Assembly: GCA_964244295.1 (NCBI GenBank)
Contig: CAXTIG010000008.1
Span: 122,496 to 186,495 of the forward strand
Source of the DNA: JAJAZB01 sp964244295
GTDB lineage: Bacteria > Bacteroidota > Bacteroidia > Cytophagales > Spirosomataceae
Direction: 5' to 3'
DNA: 64,000 bases
Of the stretch, positions 58,356 to 64,000 are shown piece by piece. Every line of letters begins with the position of its first letter. Positions within the stretch are counted from its first letter, which is position 1. Below the pieces are notes generated by a model that was not told the origin of the DNA, searched no databases, and saw only the letters and a program-made list of their open reading frames with translations. Made by a program: the position numbers and the translations under genes.

Positions 58356-59309
58356 ATGGAACCCGTTCAGGAACTCGCTCCACCCGCTACTTCGCCCAAA
58401 ATCAGCCGGAAAAATCCCTTCGAGGAGGCCGTCAAAACCCTCTGGAAGCGCGAGCGTACCTGGGCCGAGTGGGTCATTCACGGCACGAGCGCGCTGGCGC
58501 TGATGGTGGTCGGGCACCTACTGTTTACGTTTCTGACGGTCGAAAACGTCACGACGGCCTTCACCTCCATCACGCCCGACATCCTGCTTTACATCCTCGG
58601 CGGCTTCCTGGCGCAAATGGTGGACGGTGCCCTGGGCATGGCCTACGGTGTGACGGCCTCCACGTTTCTGGCGAACGTGGGCATCAGCCCGGCGGTGATC
58701 AGCATGAGCGTCCACACTTCCGAGATTTTCACGAGTGGCGTGTCGGGCTACATGCACCTGAAGTTTGGCAACGTCAACTCCAGGCTCTTCAAGGCCGTGC
58801 TGATTCCGGGCGTGATCGGGGCCATCCTCGGCGCGTACCTGCTGGCCTCGGTACTCGACGATTACATGGGCTACGTCAAACCCGCCGTGTCGGGTTACAC
58901 GCTTTTTCTGGGGATGCTGATCATCCGAAAAGCGCTGCGCAAGCGGGTGGCGAAAAAGCCCGTCAAGTTCATCGGCCCACTGGCCTGGTTTGGGGGTTTC
59001 ATGGATTCCGTCGGCGGGGGCGGTTGGGGGCCGATTGTCACCTCCACGCTCATCGCTTCGGGGCGGCACCCGCGCTACACGATTGGCTCGGTCAACCTGG
59101 CGGAGTTTTTCATTTCGCTGGCCTCCTCGCTCACCTTTATTTTCGTCATCGGCTTTTCGCAGTGGCAGGTCATCCTGGGCCTGATTCTGGGCGGCACCGT
59201 AGCCGCGCCCATCGCCGCCCGCCTCGCCAACAAGCTGCCCGTCAAGGCCCTGATGATCATGGTCGGGATTGTGGTGATTCTGGCGAGTTTGAAGCGGCTG
59301 GTCGGGTGA
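58356..59309 (+). CDS. TSUP family (TauE/SafE) sulfite/sulfonate permease
   Basis: A 317-aa inner-membrane permease of the TSUP family with a long N-terminal region and about eight to nine helices. The two TSUP repeats are visible: GGFLAQMVDGALGMAYGVTAS (helices about 78-98) and WFGGFMDSVGGGGWGPIVTS (about 210-229), each with the Gly-rich loop that binds the anion. Members export or import sulfite, sulfonates or thiosulfate-like anions. The promoter shares an operator with the TonB receptor. The last 35 bp are duplicated 780 bp downstream, flanking a DUF6934 cassette. Confidence 0.88.
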   Translation: MEPVQELAPPATSPKISRKNPFEEAVKTLWKRERTWAEWVIHGTSALALMVVGHLLFTFLTVENVTTAFTSITPDILLYILGGFLAQMVDGALGMAYGVTASTFLANVGISPAVISMSVHTSEIFTSGVSGYMHLKFGNVNSRLFKAVLIPGVIGAILGAYLLASVLDDYMGYVKPAVSGYTLFLGMLIIRKALRKRVAKKPVKFIGPLAWFGGFMDSVGGGGWGPIVTSTLIASGRHPRYTIGSVNLAEFFISLASSLTFIFVIGFSQWQVILGLILGGTVAAPIAARLANKLPVKALMIMVGIVVILASLKRLVG

Positions 59310-59311
59310 TG
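59277..59311 (+). repeat. Direct repeat copy 1, end of TSUP gene
   Basis: A 35-bp sequence starting ATTCTGGCGAGTTTGAAGCG and ending at the TSUP stop region. Copy 2 at 60058-60092 matches at 34 of 35 positions. Confidence 0.9.
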
Positions 59312-59359
59312 GTTTGATTGCCGCCGGGTTTTGTTAGTTTTCGGAACGAAACCCGGCGC

Positions 59360-59821
59360 GTGAACGAACCATTTTACCCTTTCGAGGCCAGCCCGAACCA
59401 ATTTCGCTACGAATTCGAGAGCGTCAGCGAGGAAAAAATTGTCCGGAAAGTGGTGGTTTTTCAGGAAACCAGACTGTCAGCCTTTTACAATCTGGCGTTG
59501 CTCGACCTGCTGGACAGCGGTAAAGAGTCTGATTCCAGCATCACCGACAATCAGGATTTACGAATCGTTATGGCGACGGTGATGCGCATCGTTGCAGATT
59601 TTCTTAACCAGTTTCCAAGCTACCGGGTTTATTTCAAAGGCAACGACCAACGGAAAACCCGGCTGTATCGAATTGTGATTGGCAGGGAAATCTCCCAACT
59701 TCGGGAAACTTTCAACGTAGCCGGTGAAACGGACGGGAAACTGGTTCGGTTTGAACCAAATACCGATTATGAAGGATTTGTGGTCACCTTAAAAAAGGGA
59801 GCGAACGATGAAGACGCTTAA
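59360..59821 (+). CDS. DUF6934 family protein
   Basis: A 153-aa protein of the DUF6934 family as far as I recognise it. Family-like features: the N-terminal NEPFYPF, YEFESVSEEKIVRKVVVF (about 15-32), the YNLALLD segment, and the RIVMATVMRIVADFLNQFPS helix. KTRLYRIVIGREISQL and NTDYEGFVVTLKKG close it. GTG 59360 is preferred over an upstream in-frame TTG at 59318 because family members begin here. The stop overlaps the start of a 52-aa gene by 14 bp. Pairs of this kind look like toxin-antitoxin or accessory modules, but no activity is known. Confidence 0.6.
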   Translation: MNEPFYPFEASPNQFRYEFESVSEEKIVRKVVVFQETRLSAFYNLALLDLLDSGKESDSSITDNQDLRIVMATVMRIVADFLNQFPSYRVYFKGNDQRKTRLYRIVIGREISQLRETFNVAGETDGKLVRFEPNTDYEGFVVTLKKGANDEDA

Positions 59822-59966
59822 AAAAAGAAGGAAACTACCTCCGTTGACCGAGGAACAAGAGCGGAAAATTCAGGAAGGTGCCGCTCGAAAACTGGCAGAA
59901 GCAAATGCTCACCTAGCTACCATCGACCGGGAACAGTTCCTTCGCTTTCTGAAAGAACAGGGTTGA
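59808..59966 (+). CDS. Small helical protein overlapping the DUF6934 gene
   Basis: A 52-aa reading frame beginning at ATG 59808 and ending at TGA 59966; 14 bp overlap the DUF6934 3' end. The product starts MKTLKKRRKLPPLTEEQERK and ends REQFLRFLKEQG, a strongly basic N terminus followed by a charged helix. The overlap and the codon pattern support translation, and the size fits a small antitoxin or partner. No family recognised. Confidence 0.55.
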   Translation: MKTLKKRRKLPPLTEEQERKIQEGAARKLAEANAHLATIDREQFLRFLKEQG

Positions 59967-59984
59967 GCCTGCTCAATTCTGCCC

Positions 59985-60049
59985 CGCCAGCAAGTAGGCA
60001 CCGCCATCCGCAGGGCATTCACCACGTTGGCGGTGCCTACTTGCTGGCG
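59985..60049. repeat. Perfect inverted repeat, 22-bp arms
   Basis: Arms 59985-60006 and 60028-60049 are exact complements (CGCCAGCAAGTAGGCACCGC at the left). It lies just after the 52-aa gene. Confidence 0.9.
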
Positions 60050-60057
60050 AAGGAGTA

Positions 60058-60092
60058 ATTCTGGCGAGTTTGAAGCGGCTGGTGGGGTGATG
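60058..60092 (+). repeat. Direct repeat copy 2 of the TSUP gene end
   Basis: 34 of 35 positions are identical with 59277-59311, including the codons for the last residues of TSUP and its stop (LASLKRLVG). The DUF6934 cassette lies exactly between the two copies. Confidence 0.9.
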
Positions 60093-60285
60093 CCCAGGCA
60101 GTTGCGCTAGCTGACCTGGCACACGAGCCACCGCTCCAACGAATTTTTGTACCCGATCGAGTGAAGATACTGACCCGCTTTTTGCAGAAGTTGGGCACTG
60201 GTATTACCTTAGGCACCGAATCCGGTGCTCATCGGTTGCCGTAACCCGTGGCTTGGGAGGCGATAGCGGCAACCGTTCACCCAGT

Positions 60286-60360
60286 GTCTAGCAGGTTTAC
60301 GTCATTTCCCTCCTTCAAACCTTCGGTTTTCAGTCAGGAAACGACGTAAACCTGCTAGAC
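60286..60360. repeat. Inverted repeat, 24-bp arms, at the edge of the AT-rich island
   Basis: Arms 60286-60309 and 60337-60360 match at 23 of 24 positions (GTCTAGCAGGTTTACGTC). An inner AAACC/GGTTT hairpin is in the loop. The AT-rich sequence begins about 35 bp downstream. Confidence 0.85.
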
Positions 60361-60414
60361 ATTACCTGCAAGCGTAGAACGACACACCGTAAACAAACGA
60401 ACCGACAAAATTGA

Positions 60415-63400
60415 ATGAAGAAATACACGGCTAATTACACATATACAAATCCGAACTTTGTAATTCAAAATTTGGTAGGAAATCCGATTAAGTCGGACTT
60501 ACTATCAATTCTGTATGTAATTAAAAATATTCTTCAACGTGGTTTCCCTACGACACTTTCTAAAAACTTACAAAACGAATTAGGAGAAATTCATAAACTT
60601 GACAATTTTGAAGAGAGGTTTTTGTATGCAACAAATCAAACGCCAATTTGGATTAACACAATCAAAGGCGACCCAATACGAAATTATTATCCAGCAAAAG
60701 ATTTTTTTGAAACAATAATACCAAACGAATTCGGAGAATATTCTTTTGTTCAATCCTTAATCATTCCAGAAATTGAGATAAACGAAATTACAGGAGAAGA
60801 CAACAGAAACTTTATCAATCAACAAGTTGATTTTTATCTACCACAAGCAAAACTTGTAATTGAAATTGACGGACAACAACATAAAACAGATGAAGTTACA
60901 AGGGTTTCAGATGCTACAAGAGACAATTATCTTTTAACGCAAGGTGTAACAACTATAAGAATTGACACAGTAGAATTACGAAATGGCAATTATAAAGAAA
61001 AAGTAAAACTAATTTTTGAACACCTTTCAAGGTTTGACAAACTTCTAAATTTTTATAAAAATGCTTGTGAGAAAATAAAAGAAAACCAAATGAGTGAAAC
61101 AGAAATAAAAACGAAATTATTGCCTACGGCAATAATTCGTTTTCAGGTTCTACTCATTGAGTTGCTTACTCACAACTATTTAAGTCTTAATGAAAATTGG
61201 ATTTTCAATATTTTAGCAAATGAAGATTTAGGAAATTTCCCCGAACTTGCAATTAATGATTTGCTCATTTGGTTAGACAATTTGTATCAATTAAAAAACA
61301 AAACGAATTTTGAAAAACCAAAATTCACAATCAATATTACAAACAAAAAAAGTGATTTTGAAATAACAACAAAAGCAATCAATATTGACTTTTCATTATT
61401 CAAAAGATATACGGATGAAAATAAAATAAATCCTGATGTAATTTATTTACGAACTGATTATTTTGATATTGTAAAAGACAAAAATTATTTCAGAGTTAGT
61501 ACAACCGAACCCATAAACTACAATGTAACAGACGAAGACAAAGGCATTTTAGAATTCTTTTTGGATAACATTTTTGACAAACCAAAATTCAGAGAGGGGC
61601 AATTTCCAATTATTTCAAACGCATTAAACAGAAAGGACACAATTGGTTTATTGCCAACAGGTGGTGGAAAATCTTTGTGTTACCAACTTCCGTGTTTATT
61701 GCAACCAAGCATAAATTTTGTAGTTTGTCCTATCAAATCATTGATGTACGACCAAAATGAAAATTTGGTAAACATGCTTGTAACAAATGTTAGTTTCATT
61801 ACAAGTGATTTAGATGCTAACGAAAGACGGCAAATTGAAACAGATTTTGAGCGAGGACGATATTTATTTGTTTGGATTTCACCCGAGAAATTTCAAATTC
61901 CGTCATTCAGAGAAAAAATAACTTCAATTGTTGCCAATTTTTCAATTGCTTATGCAGTTGTTGATGAAGTTCATTGTTTGTCAGAATGGGGACACGATTT
62001 TAGAACTTCCTATTTGAATTTAGCAAAGACCATTGACAAATTAAGTCCAAAAGATGAAAACGGAGAAGGTAAAATTAAATTTATTGGACTTACGGCTACT
62101 GCGTCTGTAAATGTTTTAAAAGACATAAAAATTGAATTTTCAAGAAGAAAGCAAAGGCTTGAAGATGAAAATATAAAATCGCTTTTAGATTATAGTCGTA
62201 AAGAATTACAATTTGAAGTAATTAACGACAAGGGAAATAAAAGCAAACAAATACAAACACTTTTAAAAGAACTTCACGACACCGAAAGTTTTATTGAAAC
62301 AAATGAAAAGGCAGGTTTAGTATTTACACCAAATGTAAACGGTGCTTATGGTTGTTTTCAAGTTTCAAATACATTAAATACTTTGTATCAAAATAAAGTA
62401 AGTTGGTTTTCTGGCGACATTCCAAAAAGAGATGTTTACGATGAGCAAACAGGAAGAAAAACAGGAACAGAACCAGTAATGCAAAGAGATGAGTTTAATA
62501 AATTCAAATTGCAAGTTCAAAAAGATTTCAAACAAGACAAGTATCAAATTTTGGTTGCTACAAAAGCATTCGGAATGGGTATTGACAAGCAAAATATTTT
62601 TTACACTTTCCATTATGGTTTGCCAAGTTCCGTAGAAGCATTATATCAAGAAGCAGGAAGAGCAGGAAGATGGGACAAAAACAAAGAAGAAAACAAGGGT
62701 AAAACAGGAAAATGCTATGTTCTTTATTCGCCTGAAACTCACGACAGCGAAAGAGTTGAACGCTTATTTCATAAAGACACAACTTTTGCTGAAATGAAAG
62801 AAATTAGCGAAGAAGTGAAGTGGGACGGAAAAGATATTTTTAAACAAGTATTTCTTTTCACACAAGGGCAAAACGATATTGACGAAGATTTTAAAATAAT
62901 TTTAGGTGTAATAAATACTTATTTCAAGAGCGAAAGTAAAATAAGAATATTTTGGAATGACGCATATTCAAAATTGAGAATAAACAACGATATTTTACAA
63001 AAAGCAATTTATCGTTTAAGTTTATTAGGCATAGTTTCCGACTGGACAACCAATTTTATTGACCATTTTGAAGTGCAATTCAAAACTCAAAATGAAACCA
63101 CGATCACAAAAAGCGTTTCAAATTATATCACAAAATACGAACCTAACACAGACGTAGAAACAGAAATATCACAAGTTGAGAAAGTAACGATATTAGAAAA
63201 ATCAGTTTGGTATTTACTGAATTGGACTTTTGAAAACATTGCTTATAGTCGTAAGCAATCACTAAAAACACTTTCAGACTGGTGTAATAAATTTGAAGAT
63301 AGTGAAAGTTTCAAAAGTCGTATTGATAGTTATTTCATATTTACCGAAACTACTTTTATTCTTCAACACATTGCAGAAAATCCAAAAGAATTTGAAAAAT

Positions 63401-63846
63401 GGTTTGATATTTTGACAACAAATAATCAATTTCCAAACGAAGTTGAATTCAAAAAATTAAGAGACAGCATTAGCCGTTTTTTAGAAAGTTATCGTAACAA
63501 TTTAGGCTTAAATTTTTTGAGTGGTTTTGTTCGTTTAGCACTCAACGAATATCAAGATAGTGATGGAAAAGAGCGTTTTGAAAGTGCTTTGGAAACAATC
63601 AAACAAACTTTTTCAAAAAGTGAACAAGATGATTTTTTAAATAGACTTATCATTTTAGGCAAGAACCTAAATGAAGAACAAAAAATGGAATTATGCCAAT
63701 CAATCTCAAAATTCTATCCAGAAAAATTAGAACAACTTGCAGAATATTATGATTTAGCCTATTTGCTAAATGATGTTTATTATCAAAAATTATCACAATT
63801 AAAAAAACTCAATACTTTATTATATGAGCAACTTGCAGAAATTTAA
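60415..63846 (+). CDS. PD-(D/E)XK-type nuclease fused to RecQ-like helicase
   Basis: A 1143-aa protein with strongly AT-rich codons. An N-terminal domain of unclear fold (1-120) leads into a Vsr/DUF559-like nuclease (about 120-210) with Asp139, Glu150-x-Asp152 in EIDGQQH (His156) and RDNYLLTQGVTTIRI. A helical linker follows. The RecQ-like helicase (about 385-780) has Walker A LLPTGGGKSLCYQLP (Lys419), box II DEVH (517-520), GLTATA, VATKAFGMGIDKQNI and motif VI QEAGRAGR (745-752). The C-terminal 360 residues are helical with no family I know. Expected activity: DNA unwinding with DNA cleavage, as in an anti-phage or mobile-DNA restriction protein. No methylase is seen in the window. Confidence 0.8.
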   Translation: MKKYTANYTYTNPNFVIQNLVGNPIKSDLLSILYVIKNILQRGFPTTLSKNLQNELGEIHKLDNFEERFLYATNQTPIWINTIKGDPIRNYYPAKDFFETIIPNEFGEYSFVQSLIIPEIEINEITGEDNRNFINQQVDFYLPQAKLVIEIDGQQHKTDEVTRVSDATRDNYLLTQGVTTIRIDTVELRNGNYKEKVKLIFEHLSRFDKLLNFYKNACEKIKENQMSETEIKTKLLPTAIIRFQVLLIELLTHNYLSLNENWIFNILANEDLGNFPELAINDLLIWLDNLYQLKNKTNFEKPKFTINITNKKSDFEITTKAINIDFSLFKRYTDENKINPDVIYLRTDYFDIVKDKNYFRVSTTEPINYNVTDEDKGILEFFLDNIFDKPKFREGQFPIISNALNRKDTIGLLPTGGGKSLCYQLPCLLQPSINFVVCPIKSLMYDQNENLVNMLVTNVSFITSDLDANERRQIETDFERGRYLFVWISPEKFQIPSFREKITSIVANFSIAYAVVDEVHCLSEWGHDFRTSYLNLAKTIDKLSPKDENGEGKIKFIGLTATASVNVLKDIKIEFSRRKQRLEDENIKSLLDYSRKELQFEVINDKGNKSKQIQTLLKELHDTESFIETNEKAGLVFTPNVNGAYGCFQVSNTLNTLYQNKVSWFSGDIPKRDVYDEQTGRKTGTEPVMQRDEFNKFKLQVQKDFKQDKYQILVATKAFGMGIDKQNIFYTFHYGLPSSVEALYQEAGRAGRWDKNKEENKGKTGKCYVLYSPETHDSERVERLFHKDTTFAEMKEISEEVKWDGKDIFKQVFLFTQGQNDIDEDFKIILGVINTYFKSESKIRIFWNDAYSKLRINNDILQKAIYRLSLLGIVSDWTTNFIDHFEVQFKTQNETTITKSVSNYITKYEPNTDVETEISQVEKVTILEKSVWYLLNWTFENIAYSRKQSLKTLSDWCNKFEDSESFKSRIDSYFIFTETTFILQHIAENPKEFEKWFDILTTNNQFPNEVEFKKLRDSISRFLESYRNNLGLNFLSGFVRLALNEYQDSDGKERFESALETIKQTFSKSEQDDFLNRLIILGKNLNEEQKMELCQSISKFYPEKLEQLAEYYDLAYLLNDVYYQKLSQLKKLNTLLYEQLAEI

Positions 63847-63964
63847 TACAACATTAGAAGACTTTGACAAAGAAGTCGGAAAACTTAAAGCCGTTTCAGA
63901 TGCTTATCAGAAACTGGAAGGACTTACCGTTGCTTATAACGACATTAGTAGACTTGTCTTTTAA
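63824..63964 (+). CDS. Small coiled-coil protein overlapping the helicase 3' end
   Basis: A 46-aa reading frame (ATG 63824, TAA 63962-63964) that overlaps the last 23 bp of the helicase gene. The product, starting MSNLQKFNTTLEDFDKEVGK and ending NDISRLVF, is a predicted coiled coil with heptad Leu/Phe/Val. Coiled-coil partners of 150 or more residues are common in such islands, so this may be a truncated gene; the stop is soon followed by non-coding sequence to the window edge. It would be translated by coupling with the helicase. Confidence 0.5.
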   Translation: MSNLQKFNTTLEDFDKEVGKLKAVSDAYQKLEGLTVAYNDISRLVF

Positions 63965-64000
63965 CTGTAAATCAACATTTTACAACCTCTGATTTTGCCT

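Larger units (their letters stand above)
59967..60414. other. 448-bp intergenic region with repeats
   Basis: No gene is supported. It holds an inverted repeat (59985-60049), the second copy of the 35-bp TSUP-end repeat (60058-60092), a second inverted repeat (60286-60360), and a sharp change to AT-rich sequence at about 60395. On the minus strand 60107-60208 a 33-codon open stretch (ending LERWLVCQVS) could be a gene remnant, but this is not supported. Confidence 0.5.

Noticed and set aside
60107..60208. 33-codon minus-strand stretch ending LERWLVCQVS, possibly a gene remnant
   Set aside because: An in-frame stop lies directly upstream, it is too short to place in a family, and it may be chance.

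Overview
The window reads as a chromosomal segment of a Bacteroidota bacterium, most likely of the order Cytophagales (a Spirosoma/Runella-like lineage). The supporting signs are a type IX secretion C-terminal sorting domain, a TonB receptor with a carboxypeptidase-like regulatory domain, a GWxTD lipoprotein, families typical of that group (NIPSNAP, DUF1080, DUF6807/PmoA-like, DUF5675, DUF6932, DUF6934), and promoters with the Bacteroidota -7 box TAnnTTTG. The bulk is GC-rich. Two stretches are conspicuously AT-rich (about 2914-3390 and from about 60395 to the right edge) and look horizontally acquired. No rRNA, CRISPR array or complete insertion sequence was seen. There is one tRNA (Ser, CGA).

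Layout. 1-8720: patatin (cut by the left edge), DUF1080 protein, a DUF6932 gene followed by three tandem paralogous small helical proteins and an AT-rich orphan, MetE-like methyltransferase, GNAT, MBL hydrolase, NIPSNAP, DUF6807, a small membrane protein, tRNA-Ser. 8783-16061: Nudix, Prc protease, FKBP isomerase, a metacaspase and DUF5675 pair, a secreted esterase. 16082-23266: one giant secreted protein (2394 aa) with an exo/endonuclease domain, 13 tandem ~84-aa modules and a T9SS tail. 23616-27116: atpA and atpG, separated by a translationally coupled three-gene cassette ending in VapC. 27351-32347: CE7-like esterase, HemW, GWxTD lipoprotein, RlmB. 32557-36843: ECF sigma factor, putative anti-sigma factor, and a convergent TPR-CHAT protease-like protein. 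37078-48927: small lipoprotein, TapB-like protein, MgtC, MoxR-like ATPase with a Doc toxin-antitoxin pair, xylose isomerase, a D-apionate-lactonase-like protein, a LamG/DUF1349-like protein, GNAT, 6-phosphogluconate dehydrogenase, an SDR, and a UPF0175/DUF3368 toxin-antitoxin pair. 48937-54198: ExbD/ExbB, a broken hydrolase, Ppx/GppA, rpsU, Xer recombinase, HD phosphohydrolase, a lipoprotein. 54375-59309: TonB receptor, DUF2490, DUF4395 and TSUP permease, tied together by a shared 17-bp palindrome upstream of the first and last genes, which I read as a sulfur-compound uptake/export regulon. 59360-64000: a DUF6934 cassette flanked by a 35-bp direct repeat, then an AT-rich island with a nuclease-RecQ helicase fusion.

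Two patterns cut across the window. First, about 17-19 intergenic long inverted repeats (arms commonly 20-53 bp, often perfect) sit at gene ends. The arms match each other exactly, but the sequence differs from locus to locus apart from a few families that recur. In several cases the stop codon of a neighbouring gene lies inside an arm. Second, toxin-antitoxin or defence-like genes are inserted into otherwise ordinary operons (ATP synthase, the MoxR operon, downstream of the SDR, downstream of TSUP).

The best candidates for an undescribed system are the PD-(D/E)XK-RecQ fusion island at the right end, the DUF6932 plus triplicated small-protein locus near the left end, and the ECF sigma/anti-sigma/TPR-CHAT trio. 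All functional statements rest on motif and family recognition by eye. No database search was run.
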